Both the position numbers and the translations under genes were made by a program. This document shows, piece after piece, positions 45,370-54,085 of a DNA stretch of 64,000 bases. Under the pieces are notes generated by a model, which saw only the letters and a list, made by a program, of their open reading frames with translations, did not search any database and had not been told where the DNA came from. Within the stretch, counting starts at the first letter, position 1. Each line of letters starts with the position of its first letter. The stretch is from contig WSNO01000003.1 in assembly GCA_009773415.1 (NCBI GenBank), positions 47,942 through 111,941 of the forward strand, written 5' to 3'. The DNA comes from Nitrospirota bacterium (GTDB lineage: Bacteria > Nitrospirota > Thermodesulfovibrionia > Thermodesulfovibrionales > Dissulfurispiraceae).

Positions 45370-46395
45370 TCAGGGGAATGCAATCAAGCTCTTTAGGGAA
45401 TCCCCCGCGCGGGCGACCATCTGAAAAGCCTCTGCCGTCTGCTCGATCGAAAATCGGTGTGTAACCAGCTTTTCTGCTGAAATAACTCCCTTCTGAATCA
45501 GCGCAAGAGCGTTCCGTGTATCTTCCGGACCGCATGAATAGCTTGTCACGATACTGATGTCCCGGAAGTAAAGCTTGTTGGGGTCAATTGTAATCAACTC
45601 ACCCGGCTTGGCCGGCGTGAAAAGTACGACCGTTCCACCCGCAGCAACGAAATCAATCCCTTGCAGCATAACCTCTACGCTGTTCGGCCCTACAATGACG
45701 ATGTCGGCCATTCTTCCGCCTGTCAGCTCAGATATGCGCTTGTTCAGGTCGACCTCAAGCATATTAATTACCGCATCAACTCCGAACTCAATGGCCTTCA
45801 GGAGGCGATAATCGACCATATCTACCCCGATAATGCAGCCGGCGCCAAACTCTCGAGCAAGTAATGCATGCATCTGGCCCATAACTCCCAGTCCGAGAAT
45901 GAGCACTGTATCGCCTTTCCTGATACCGGACCGATTCAATGATTTGACCACGCATGCAGCCGGCTCGACAAGGCAGCCGTCATCATAACTCACTGAATCA
46001 GGCAGTTTCAGCGTGTCATGACGAAGATTGACTTCAGGAATCAGCACGTATTCGGCAATTCCGCCGGGAATGATTTTTGACGAGCGCCACGTTTCACACT
46101 GCACATGATCTCCTCGCTGACAGCATCGGCAGACAGTGCAGGGCGCGTGATGATGCACGAAGACACGATCTCCCGGCGCAAAGCCCCGCACTGCACTGCC
46201 GACCGCAAACACATCCCCTGCAGGCTCATGGCCGATTACAAGCGGAGCTTTTTTTTCGATATACCACGGCATCACATCACCCGAACAGATACCGCAGGCT
46301 CGTGTCCTTATCAGAGCCTCATGCGGGCCGATGGTTGGCACCGGGGCTTCTTCAATGCGGATATCGGTGAAGCTGTAAAGTTTAGCGACCTTCAT
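45370..46395 (-). CDS. Zinc-dependent alcohol dehydrogenase family protein
   Basis: A 341-residue medium-chain dehydrogenase. The catalytic zinc ligands lie in RACGICSGDVMPWY (Cys near 37), GHEPAGDVFAVG (His and Glu) and the structural zinc loop has cysteines in CTVCRCCQRGDHVQC. The Rossmann nucleotide-binding loop is LILGLGVMGQMHALLA near residue 170. Sorbitol or threonine dehydrogenase-like sugar alcohol dehydrogenases are the nearest in pattern, but the substrate cannot be set. Only eight bases separate it from glgB on the same strand, so it may be co-transcribed. Confidence 0.88.
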   Translation of the reverse strand: MKVAKLYSFTDIRIEEAPVPTIGPHEALIRTRACGICSGDVMPWYIEKKAPLVIGHEPAGDVFAVGSAVRGFAPGDRVFVHHHAPCTVCRCCQRGDHVQCETWRSSKIIPGGIAEYVLIPEVNLRHDTLKLPDSVSYDDGCLVEPAACVVKSLNRSGIRKGDTVLILGLGVMGQMHALLAREFGAGCIIGVDMVDYRLLKAIEFGVDAVINMLEVDLNKRISELTGGRMADIVIVGPNSVEVMLQGIDFVAAGGTVVLFTPAKPGELITIDPNKLYFRDISIVTSYSCGPEDTRNALALIQKGVISAEKLVTHRFSIEQTAEAFQMVARAGDSLKSLIAFP

Positions 46396-46403
46396 GCGGA
46401 ATA

Positions 46404-48605
46404 CTACTGCGGTTTCAGAACGAGAGCGCCGAGCGGCGGCAAGGTCAGGCTAAGCGACCAGGGATATTTATGAGATGCGATATGTTCTGCGAATCTACCG
46501 CCGTGGTTTCCGACATTGCTGCCCCAGAACATTTCTGAATCAGAATTCAGAATTTCACGATAGAAGCCGCCGCACGGAACGCCAATGCGATAATTGCGGC
46601 GGGGAACCGGCGTGCAGTTGAATACGCAGAGAACGAAATCATCCTGATTTTTTGCACGGCGGATACAGGCAAAAATGCTTGCGTTGTAATCGCTGAAATC
46701 CACCCACTCAAAGCCGCGCCAGTCGAAATCGACTTCGTGCAGGGAAGGCTCAGAGCGATACGTCCGGTGAAGATCCTGCACAAAGCGGGTGAGTTTTGCG
46801 TGAGGCTCATGTATGGTGAGATGCCAGTCAAGGCTCTGGTCGAAATTCCATTCCCGCCGCTGGCCGAACTCAAATCCGGAGAAGAGCAGTTTTTTTCCGG
46901 GATGACAAAACATATAGGCTAAAAGCAGGCGTTGGTTTGCAAACTTCTGCCAGAGATCCCCCGGCATCTTGTCCAGCAGCGATCGTTTTCCATGAACGAC
47001 CTCGTCATGAGAAAACGGCAGAACAAAATTTTCAGTGAACGCGTAGAGCATTCCGAACGTGAGCTTGTTTGTCTGATACTTCCGGAAAATCGGGTCATTT
47101 GAGAAGTAGTCGAGCGTGTCGTGCATCCAGCCCATATTCCACTTCATGCTGAACCCAAGCCCGTTCAAATAGGTAGGGCGTGACACTGCCGGCCAGGAGG
47201 TTGATTCTTCGGCGATGGTCAGTACCCCAGGGTGGTACTTATGGACTACTTCATTGAAGCGCTTGAGGAAATCTATTGCTTCAAGGTTTTCGTTTCCGCC
47301 ATAACAGTTCGGCACCCATTCGCCGGGTTTCTTGGAATAATCGAGGTAGAGCATTGACGCGACAGCGTCAACACGCAGACCGTCGATATGAAATTTGTCG
47401 AGCCAGTAGAGCGCATTGCCGATAAGATAATTCCGGACCTCATTCCGTCCATAATTGAAGATCAGAGTTCCCCAGTCCCGTTGCTCGCCTTTACGCGGAT
47501 CCGCATGCTCATAGAGCGCAGTTCCGTCGAACAGCCGCAGCCCATGGGCATCTTTGGGAAAATGGGCCGGGACCCAGTCGATGAGAACGCCGAGACCGTT
47601 CAGGTGGCACTGATCGACAAAATACATGAATTCCTCGGGCCTGCCAAAACGGCTGGTCGCGGCATAATAACCAATGGTCTGGTAGCCCCACGATGCGTCA
47701 AGCGGATGTTCACTGACTGGCAATAATTCGATATGCGTGCAGCCGAGCCCCTTCACATGCGGGATGAGCCGGTCGGCAAGCTCATGATAGGTGAGAAAGC
47801 GGTTCTCCTCCTCCGGTATCCGCATCCATGAGCCGAGATGGACTTCATAGATGCTCATCGGTTGTTCAAACCAGTTTGTCTTTTTTCTGCGGTCCATCCA
47901 CTCAGCATCCTGCCAATCATGCTTGTTATTCAGTGAATAGACTATATTGGCGCTCTTCGGCCGCTTTTCGCAGAAAAAGGCGAAGGGATCGGATTTCTGC
48001 TGGCGGGAACGGTTGAAGCGGGAATAGACTTCAAATTTGTAGAGAGAGCCTTCCTGCAATCCAGGAATGAAAAGTTCCCATATGCCGGACGTTCCGGGCA
48101 TGCGCATTGGGTGGCAGCGTGCATCCCAGTCGTTGAATTCGCCGATGACACTTACTGATTTTGCATTCGGTGCCCAGACAGCAAAGTGCACGCCACGTAT
48201 GCTGTTTACCGTTCGGACATGAGACCCCATCTTCTCATAGTTTTTGTAGTGCGTGCCTTCTGTCAGCAGATGAAGATCGAAGTCGGTGAGTACCGGAGGC
48301 ATTGCATACGGATCATGAAACTCACGCTTTACGCCCCCGTGCGTAATTACTTTGATTGTGTAAGAAACCGGTTCCGCACGTTCCGGAAAAACAGCCTCAA
48401 AAAAGCCGTCCTTGTGCAATTTCAGCATCGGTGTTTTCACGCGCTTGGCGGAGGCTGCATCACGCGTAGCAATCCACGCTTCCCCGGCTTCCGGAATGAA
48501 GGCACGTATGAACAGCTTGCCGTCGAGTATATGAGGGCCGAGAATCTCAAACGGATTGCCATGTTTCGCCTTCGTGAAAGCATTGATATGCTTGTTTAAC
48601 TCCAT
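46404..48605 (-). CDS. glgB: 1,4-alpha-glucan branching enzyme
   Basis: A 733-residue glycogen branching enzyme of family GH13. The N-terminal carbohydrate-binding part includes HFAVWAPNAKSVSVIGEFNDW; the catalytic barrel shows WVPAHFPKD, GLRVDAVASMLYLDYS with the nucleophile Asp, TIAEESTSWPAV with the acid/base Glu and LPFSHDEVVHGKRS with the transition-state Asp. ATG 48605 (MELNKHINAF) is the natural start; the frame runs a further ten residues upstream. It implies glycogen storage, with glgA and glgC elsewhere. Confidence 0.96.
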   Translation of the reverse strand: MELNKHINAFTKAKHGNPFEILGPHILDGKLFIRAFIPEAGEAWIATRDAASAKRVKTPMLKLHKDGFFEAVFPERAEPVSYTIKVITHGGVKREFHDPYAMPPVLTDFDLHLLTEGTHYKNYEKMGSHVRTVNSIRGVHFAVWAPNAKSVSVIGEFNDWDARCHPMRMPGTSGIWELFIPGLQEGSLYKFEVYSRFNRSRQQKSDPFAFFCEKRPKSANIVYSLNNKHDWQDAEWMDRRKKTNWFEQPMSIYEVHLGSWMRIPEEENRFLTYHELADRLIPHVKGLGCTHIELLPVSEHPLDASWGYQTIGYYAATSRFGRPEEFMYFVDQCHLNGLGVLIDWVPAHFPKDAHGLRLFDGTALYEHADPRKGEQRDWGTLIFNYGRNEVRNYLIGNALYWLDKFHIDGLRVDAVASMLYLDYSKKPGEWVPNCYGGNENLEAIDFLKRFNEVVHKYHPGVLTIAEESTSWPAVSRPTYLNGLGFSMKWNMGWMHDTLDYFSNDPIFRKYQTNKLTFGMLYAFTENFVLPFSHDEVVHGKRSLLDKMPGDLWQKFANQRLLLAYMFCHPGKKLLFSGFEFGQRREWNFDQSLDWHLTIHEPHAKLTRFVQDLHRTYRSEPSLHEVDFDWRGFEWVDFSDYNASIFACIRRAKNQDDFVLCVFNCTPVPRRNYRIGVPCGGFYREILNSDSEMFWGSNVGNHGGRFAEHIASHKYPWSLSLTLPPLGALVLKPQ

Positions 48606-48681
48606 GTCGCTATTGTAGCATACTGAGCGAGTCACATAAGAAGGGAGCGACGTGCCGGACTCATCGCAGTTATAATATAAA

Positions 48682-48843
48682 ATGACGGTTGGTATAAAAG
48701 ATCCGCTGAAAAAGAACTCCTGTCCCGACTGTTCATTCTGCCAGATGTGCAGTCAAACACGTTGTACAATATGCCGTTCCTGTGAGAAGAAGAATAAACT
48801 CAAAAAGCCGAAGGTTCATAAACCATTATTCCGGGGATATTGA
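48682..48843 (+). CDS. Small cysteine-rich protein (53 residues)
   Basis: A short frame from ATG 48682 to TGA 48843. The product has seven cysteines at residues 14, 17, 20, 23, 28, 31 and 34 in an almost perfect CX2CX2CX2C-X4-CX2CX2C array, followed by a strongly basic tail (KKNKLKKPKVHK). Such spacing normally binds zinc or an Fe-S cluster, but I do not recognise the family. There is no ribosome site, but TATAAT lies at 48671-48676, so it may be translated from a leaderless or very short transcript. The flavodoxin-fold gene starts 22 bases after it with a strong ribosome site, suggesting one operon. Confidence 0.6.
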   Translation: MTVGIKDPLKKNSCPDCSFCQMCSQTRCTICRSCEKKNKLKKPKVHKPLFRGY

Positions 48844-48864
48844 TAAGTCATAAGGAGGTTGCAC

Positions 48865-49440
48865 ATGAAAGTTGTCGCATTCAACGGCAGTTCCAGAAAA
48901 GACGGAAATACTTCAATCTTGTTGAACGCTGTTTTTGAACCGATTATGCAGGCGGGCATTGAGACAGAGCTGGTTCAGCTCTCCGGCCAGAACCTGCGAG
49001 GCTGCATTGCCTGCTTTGAGTGTTTCAAGCATAAGGACAAGAGGTGTGCAGTCACATCCGATCCGATGAATGAGTACCTCGGAAAAATGCATGCGGCCGA
49101 CGGCATTATTCTCGGCTCGCCGACATATTTTGCCGATATGTCGGCCAACATGAAGGCTCTTGTCGAGCGGTGCGGCATGGTCTCCAGGTCAAATGATGAT
49201 ATGCTCAAGCGGAAGGCGGGAGCGAGTGTTGTTGCGGTCCGGCGTGCCGGAGCAGCTCATGTGTTCAGCTCATTGAACTATTTCTTTCTGATCGGCCAGA
49301 TGATAATTGTCGGCTCCAGCTACTGGAATATGGGGCGCGGGCGTGATATAGGAGATGTTCAGAGCGATGAAGAAGGTATGCAGACCATGAGGACGCTTGG
49401 CGAGAACATGGCCTGGGCGCTGAAAAAACTGAATACATAG
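48865..49440 (+). CDS. Flavodoxin-fold FMN reductase (NADPH-dependent FMN reductase-like)
   Basis: A 191-residue flavoprotein of the iron-sulfur flavoprotein/FMN-reductase group. The FMN phosphate loop is AFNGSSRKDGNTSILLNAV near residue 5; GSPTYFADMSANMKALVERCG near 80 is the second FMN contact. A CIACFECFKHKDKRC cluster near residue 48, with four cysteines, resembles the compact cysteine motif of iron-sulfur flavoproteins. TAAGGAGGT precedes ATG 48865, which therefore is chosen over TTG 48859. It lies directly after the cysteine-rich mini-protein. Confidence 0.88.
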   Translation: MKVVAFNGSSRKDGNTSILLNAVFEPIMQAGIETELVQLSGQNLRGCIACFECFKHKDKRCAVTSDPMNEYLGKMHAADGIILGSPTYFADMSANMKALVERCGMVSRSNDDMLKRKAGASVVAVRRAGAAHVFSSLNYFFLIGQMIIVGSSYWNMGRGRDIGDVQSDEEGMQTMRTLGENMAWALKKLNT

Positions 49441-49459
49441 GTCCCTGCTTGCACGAATT

Positions 49460-49483
49460 CGGGCAGAGGATTACTTCTGCCCG
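49460..49483 (+). terminator. Weak terminator hairpin between convergent genes
   Basis: CGGGCAGA (49460-49467) and TCTGCCCG (49476-49483) form an 8-bp stem with an 8-base loop followed by TGTTTTC. It overlaps the last codons of coaD and may end the flavoprotein transcript. Confidence 0.45.
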
Positions 49484-49974
49484 TGTTTTCTGTTGAGCAT
49501 TCTGAATTTTTCTTTGAGCGCCTTTGCAACATTCGGCGGAACGAGGCTTTTTATGGTACCTCCGAATGAAGCAACTTCGCGAACAATTGTTGAGGAGACG
49601 AACGAGTTTTCTTCCCTGGACATGAGGAATACGGTTTCAATATTCGGATCGAGCCGGCGATTCATCAATGCCATCTGCAGTTCATATTCGTAGTCGGACA
49701 CAGCGCGCAACCCTCTTATGAGCGCGACCCCGCCGCGCTTTTTGGCATAAGCGACAAGCAGCCCCTCAAGCGGTTCGACATGAACATTATTCAGATTCCT
49801 GACTGATTCCCGAATCAGCGCGATGCGTTCTTCCAGGGTGAAAAGGGGTTGTTTCCGGTGAGTTGGCGCAACAGCTATGACAACTTCATCGAAGATTCTG
49901 ATGCTGCGGCTGACAATATCAAGATGCCCAAAGGTTATCGGATCAAAAGTTCCGGGATAAATACCGCGTTTCAT
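49471..49974 (-). CDS. coaD: Pantetheine-phosphate adenylyltransferase
   Basis: A 167-residue enzyme that makes dephospho-CoA from 4'-phosphopantetheine and ATP. The nucleotidyltransferase motif YPGTFDPITFGHLDIV is at the N-terminus and the ISSTxxR-like motif FVSSTIVREVASFGG near residue 128. Length and order are normal. Its ATG overlaps the stop of rsmD by four bases (ATGA), the usual rsmD-coaD pairing. Confidence 0.97.
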   Translation of the reverse strand: MKRGIYPGTFDPITFGHLDIVSRSIRIFDEVVIAVAPTHRKQPLFTLEERIALIRESVRNLNNVHVEPLEGLLVAYAKKRGGVALIRGLRAVSDYEYELQMALMNRRLDPNIETVFLMSREENSFVSSTIVREVASFGGTIKSLVPPNVAKALKEKFRMLNRKHGQK

Positions 49975-50540
49975 GAGAGCTCCTTTCTGTACAGCGAAAG
50001 CATGGTGTCTCCGTATTTATAACACTTTTTCCGCTCAGCCTGTTCAAGCTTGTCAGGAAGAGAATACTTTTTTGCATGCTCAATGATAAGGGTTCCGCCC
50101 GGTGCAAGCACAGTATCCGCATCAAGCATGGACACTATCCGTGTCAGTTCATCCGAAGCATACGGCGGATCGACAAAAATAATATCGAACGGAATCCGGT
50201 TATTTCTCAGGTACGTTTCAGCGTCTTCTTTTACACTGAATGTATGCTCCCTGAACCCGAATCGAACCGCAAGGTCGTCGATAAGGCGGACTCGCGGACC
50301 ACTGATCTCCACAAAGACGACTTCACCAGCTCCGCGGCTCATCGCTTCCAGCCCGACCGCACCGGTTCCGGCGAAGAGATCGAGAAACCTGCAACCGGAA
50401 ACCCGCGGCCCCAGAATACTGAAAAGAGCCTCCCGTACTTTTCCTGAAGTTGGTCGTAATTCATCATGCCCGCTTTTCCGGACAAAGGCTTTCTTGAGAA
50501 TGACTGTGCGGCCTTTTGCCGAACCACCGGAAATACGCAT
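49971..50540 (-). CDS. rsmD: 16S rRNA (guanine(966)-N2)-methyltransferase
   Basis: A 189-residue SAM-dependent methyltransferase acting on 16S rRNA G966. The family start MRISGGSAKGR, the LRPTSGKVREALFSIL helix, the SAM loop FLDLFAGTGAVGLEAMSRG near residue 57 and the catalytic DPPY motif (IIFVDPPYASDEL, about residue 127) are all present. It lies between purN and coaD with the ATGA overlap to the latter. Confidence 0.97.
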   Translation of the reverse strand: MRISGGSAKGRTVILKKAFVRKSGHDELRPTSGKVREALFSILGPRVSGCRFLDLFAGTGAVGLEAMSRGAGEVVFVEISGPRVRLIDDLAVRFGFREHTFSVKEDAETYLRNNRIPFDIIFVDPPYASDELTRIVSMLDADTVLAPGGTLIIEHAKKYSLPDKLEQAERKKCYKYGDTMLSLYRKELS

Positions 50541-50542
50541 GA

Positions 50543-51193
50543 TCAGCAGCCGGGAGGCGGGTTGACAAGGGTTGCTTCCGGCATGTCATAGTCCGAAATT
50601 CTGACGATGCGGCCTTCCACCGTCAGACGGCCCTCTGAGTACAATCGGATGGCCTCAGGATAAATTCTGTGTTCTTCAAGAAGAATGCGTGCTGCAAGAC
50701 TTTCTTCTGTGTCGGCGGGAGAGACCGGAACAGCCGCCTGAATGATAATCGGACCGGTGTCCATCCCTTCGTCCACAAAATGCACCGTGCATCCGCTGAC
50801 GCGCACCCCGTAATCGACGGCCTGCTTCTGGCCGTGCAGCCCCGGAAATGAGGGAAGCAGTGCGGGATGAATGTTCATGATCCTGTTCTGGAATGCAGCA
50901 ATCAGAGGCCTGCGCACAATGCGCATGAAGCCTGCGAGAATAACCAGATCTATATTACGTGCAGTAAGTTCATCGCGGATGCGTTGAAAAAAAGCATCCT
51001 TTGAGAGCGCTTCCTGCGGGTTCAGGTAAAGGTCTTCAATACCGTGTTTTCTGGCGCGTTCGCGGGCAAAGGCATTCGGCCTGTCGACGATAAGAAGGGC
51101 TACCTGAGCGTTCAGGCGACCATTCTCAATTGCATCAATGATCGATTGAAAATTGGAACCTCGGCCGGAAGCAAGTATGCCAAGCCTGAGCAT
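50543..51193 (-). CDS. purN: Phosphoribosylglycinamide formyltransferase
   Basis: A 216-residue GART enzyme of purine synthesis using formyl-tetrahydrofolate. The N-terminal phosphate loop LASGRGSNFQSII is at residues 7-19 and the catalytic stretch NIHPALLPSFPGLHG near residue 107 holds the Asn-His pair, followed by VHFVDEGMDTGPII with the catalytic Asp near 143. The small operon hemE-purN-rsmD-coaD reads in this order on the minus strand. Confidence 0.96.
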   Translation of the reverse strand: MLRLGILASGRGSNFQSIIDAIENGRLNAQVALLIVDRPNAFARERARKHGIEDLYLNPQEALSKDAFFQRIRDELTARNIDLVILAGFMRIVRRPLIAAFQNRIMNIHPALLPSFPGLHGQKQAVDYGVRVSGCTVHFVDEGMDTGPIIIQAAVPVSPADTEESLAARILLEEHRIYPEAIRLYSEGRLTVEGRIVRISDYDMPEATLVNPPPGC

Positions 51194-51202
51194 GCATTCC
51201 TC

Positions 51203-52237
51203 CTACAGTGCTTTCAAGCTGATTTCGTGGACAGCCTCAACCATCGTCTTCGCATTGTCGACCGGTGTCTCGGGAAGTATTCCGTGACCGAGGTTGAAAA
51301 TATGGTTTGGGGCGTAACGGGCGCCTTCAAGAATCCGTCGTGCTTCGGCATAAATCGTTTCTCTGGTGCCAAAGAGTGCGCACGGGTCAAGGTTGCCCTG
51401 CACCACGTGATTGCGGTCAAGCAGGTCTACCGCTTTTGCGATTTCTATCCGCCAGTCGAGGCCGTAAACATCCGCTCCGGCCTTTCTAACCTGCTCCATC
51501 ATGCCGCTGCTGTTGAAGGCAAAATAGATAATCGGCACCTGGCGCTCAGATGCACGGAGGGCACGTATTATCTCCTGGACATATGGCAGAGCAAAGCGTT
51601 CGAAGTCATGCGGAGAAAGGGCGCCGACCCATGAATCGAATATCTGCACAGTATCGACGCCCGAACGAATCTGGGCGAGAAGGTAGTCGGTGACAACTCC
51701 GCTGACAAGTTTCATCAGGGACTGGAACAGTTCAGGAGACTGATACATCATCCGTTTCGTGTGGAGGAAGTTTTTTGAGCTTCCTCCCTCAATCATGTAT
51801 GTGGCAAGCGTAAACGGCGCACCGGAAAAGCCGATGAGAGGAACCTTGAGCGACTGTTTCAGAAGCCTGATTGCCTGGAGCACATACGGCACGTCAGCCT
51901 GAGAATCTATCGCCCTCAGAGCGTGTACATCTGCAGATGTTCTCACCGGATTATGGAAAACCGGACCCTTTTGCTCCGTAAACTCAAGCTGCATGCCCAT
52001 CGGCTCCAACGGCACAAGAATGTCGGAAAAGAGAATAGCCGCATCAACATTAAGAATATCGACCGGCTGAAGCGTTACTTCAGTTGCGAGTTCAGGCGTC
52101 TTGCAGAGCGTCAGAAAGTCGACTTTCGCGCGAATCTTCTGGTACTCAGGCATATAACGGCCTGCCTGACGCATAAGCCAGACCGGCGTATAATCGGTTT
52201 TCCTGCCCTGACAGGCGCGGAGAAATATATCATTCAT
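51203..52237 (-). CDS. hemE: Uroporphyrinogen decarboxylase
   Basis: A 344-residue enzyme converting uroporphyrinogen III into coproporphyrinogen III. The N-terminal signature PVWLMRQAGRYMPEYQKIR near residue 20 holds the substrate-binding arginines; the IFDSWVGALSPHDFERFALPY and GNLDPCALFG segments are further family landmarks, and the C-terminus NLGHGILPETPVDNAKTMVEAVH is conserved. Its start overlaps the stop of the AhbD-like radical SAM gene by one base. Confidence 0.96.
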   Translation of the reverse strand: MNDIFLRACQGRKTDYTPVWLMRQAGRYMPEYQKIRAKVDFLTLCKTPELATEVTLQPVDILNVDAAILFSDILVPLEPMGMQLEFTEQKGPVFHNPVRTSADVHALRAIDSQADVPYVLQAIRLLKQSLKVPLIGFSGAPFTLATYMIEGGSSKNFLHTKRMMYQSPELFQSLMKLVSGVVTDYLLAQIRSGVDTVQIFDSWVGALSPHDFERFALPYVQEIIRALRASERQVPIIYFAFNSSGMMEQVRKAGADVYGLDWRIEIAKAVDLLDRNHVVQGNLDPCALFGTRETIYAEARRILEGARYAPNHIFNLGHGILPETPVDNAKTMVEAVHEISLKAL

Positions 52238-53304
52238 CAGGATTCACCCCTCACTTTTTTCGGTATATAGTTGCAAAACGGTTCCGGATCGAGATAGTCG
52301 CCGGTTACCGCATACGAACGGGCCCGGCAGCCGCCGCAGACGTTCACAAAGTCGCACTGACCGCATTTGCCCTTGTAGCTTTTAAAGTTGCGCAATTGTT
52401 GAAAAAGTGATGAATTTTCCCAGATGTCCCTGAAGGACTGCCGGCGAATATTGCCGGCTGCTTTCGGAAAATAGCTGCATGGCAGCACATCGCCGTCAAC
52501 ATTGATGAGACAGATCAGTTGTCCTGCCAAACACCCCTTGGATCCGCCGGTCGAGAATTTAAGCGTGCGACGCTCAAAGGCAACGCCTTCTTCTTTTGCC
52601 TTCTGGAGCACAAACCGGTAATAGTGCGGGGCACAGGTCGGACGTACCAGCATGGCATCCTCCTTCTTTTCCATCTGGTAGTGCCAGTCAAGAATGTCCT
52701 CGTATTTATCTTTTGAGATAAGCTCGTTCATGATTTCCTCGCCGCGGCCGGTCGGAACGATCATGAAGAGATACCAGGCAGTTGCCCCAATCTCCTTGGC
52801 GAGCTTGTAGACCTTCGGAATCTCCTCTTCGTTGCGTTTGGTGAACGACGAGTTGATGATGAATTCGACTCCGTATTTGCGGAAGATACCGGCGGCATTC
52901 ATGACGCTCCGGAAAGAGCCTTCCTGATTGCGAAAGTCGTCATGGACTGCCGAAGTCGAGCCGTCGAGACTCATCGAAACAATACGTATGCCGGAATCGA
53001 TGATCTTCCGGCATACGTCATCATTTACAAGGGCACCATTCGTCGCCATGCACATGCGCAAGCCTTTGTCGGTTCCGTATTGCGCTATATCGAAGACGTC
53101 GGAACGCATGAGCGGCTCACCGCCCGAAAGGACGACAACCGGCTGAGCGTAAGAAGCGATGTCATCGATAATGCGAAAGGCTTCTTCAACAGGGAAGTCC
53201 GGGTGATCGCTTACCACCAGTTCAGAGGACGACCGGCAATGAACACACCTGAGATTGCAGCGGCGGGTTATCTCCCATGCTATCCATTTCGGCGAAAAAT
53301 CCAT
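52237..53304 (-). CDS. Radical SAM/SPASM protein, AhbD-like heme synthase candidate
   Basis: A 355-residue radical SAM enzyme. The start [23 protein letters not shown] holds the CX3CX2C cluster motif near residue 15, and the C-terminal SPASM domain has at least six cysteines ([30 protein letters not shown]). This N-terminal wording and length resemble AhbC/AhbD, which decarboxylate iron-porphyrins in the siroheme-dependent heme route. It is translationally joined to hemE, which supports a porphyrin role. PqqE-like peptide enzymes have a similar layout, so a peptide maturase is the main alternative. Confidence 0.8.
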   Translation of the reverse strand: MDFSPKWIAWEITRRCNLRCVHCRSSSELVVSDHPDFPVEEAFRIIDDIASYAQPVVVLSGGEPLMRSDVFDIAQYGTDKGLRMCMATNGALVNDDVCRKIIDSGIRIVSMSLDGSTSAVHDDFRNQEGSFRSVMNAAGIFRKYGVEFIINSSFTKRNEEEIPKVYKLAKEIGATAWYLFMIVPTGRGEEIMNELISKDKYEDILDWHYQMEKKEDAMLVRPTCAPHYYRFVLQKAKEEGVAFERRTLKFSTGGSKGCLAGQLICLINVDGDVLPCSYFPKAAGNIRRQSFRDIWENSSLFQQLRNFKSYKGKCGQCDFVNVCGGCRARSYAVTGDYLDPEPFCNYIPKKVRGES

Positions 53305-53417
53305 GGCTATTATTATACCCCAAAGGAGGAGAGGAATCCGTAATAGGAGTTTTCCGCTTGCGGATTAATCTGCAATGCGTTACATTTCAGATATCATGTT
53401 CAGCGAAGGAGGATACT

Positions 53418-53999
53418 GTGGCCGCAAAGAAGATTCTGATGCTGGTTGGAGATTTTGTTGAGGATTATGAAGTGATGGTTCCGTTTCAGGCGCTGCTGAT
53501 GGTAGGACATACCGTCCATGCTGTCTGTCCAGGCAAGAAAGCCGGAGAATTTGTTCGTACCGCGGTTCATGACTTTGAAGGGGATCAGACGTACACGGAA
53601 AAACCAGGACATAACTTTACCCTGAATGCAACCTTCGATAAGGTCAAGGTTGAGAAATATGATGCTCTCGTTATTCCAGGCGGCAGGGCGCCGGAGTATA
53701 TTAGACTGAACGAAAAAGTCCTGAACATAGTGCGTCATTTTGCGGGCGCAGGCAAGCCGATTGCCTCGATTTGTCATGGTCCCCAGGTGCTCGCGGCAGC
53801 TGGAGTCATCAACGGCAAGGCATGCACGGCATATCCGGCAGTCGGGCCGGATGTAAGAAGCGCCGGATGCAAATGGGTCGATACCGCGATCGACAAGGCA
53901 ACCGTCGACGGCAACCTTGTTACCGCTCCGGCATGGCCTGCTCATCCTGATTGGCTGGCGAAGTTTCTCGGGCTTTTGGGAACAAAAATAGAGCTGTAG
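53418..53999 (+). CDS. DJ-1/PfpI family protein
   Basis: A 193-residue glutamine-amidotransferase-fold protein. The nucleophile cysteine is in the elbow [14 protein letters not shown] near residue 120 and the acidic residue in [15 protein letters not shown] [15 protein letters not shown] near 88. GTG 53418 has AAGGAGG just upstream, which rules out the longer frame from 53277. Members act as glyoxalases, deglycases or chaperones; the true substrate is not settled for the family. A hairpin terminator follows. Confidence 0.9.
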   Translation: MAAKKILMLVGDFVEDYEVMVPFQALLMVGHTVHAVCPGKKAGEFVRTAVHDFEGDQTYTEKPGHNFTLNATFDKVKVEKYDALVIPGGRAPEYIRLNEKVLNIVRHFAGAGKPIASICHGPQVLAAAGVINGKACTAYPAVGPDVRSAGCKWVDTAIDKATVDGNLVTAPAWPAHPDWLAKFLGLLGTKIEL

Positions 54000-54029
54000 G
54001 CAACGCGCAACAGGGTTTGATCATGAAAG

Positions 54030-54059
54030 CGGTTCTTGCGAAGGGTGGGAACCGTTTTT
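54030..54059 (+). terminator. Rho-independent terminator after DJ-1 gene
   Basis: CGGTTC (54030-54035) pairs with GAACCG (54049-54054) around a 13-base loop, followed by five Ts. It is 30 bases after the stop codon. Confidence 0.65.
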
Positions 54060-54085
54060 CTCATCAAGCGAAGAACGACCGCACA

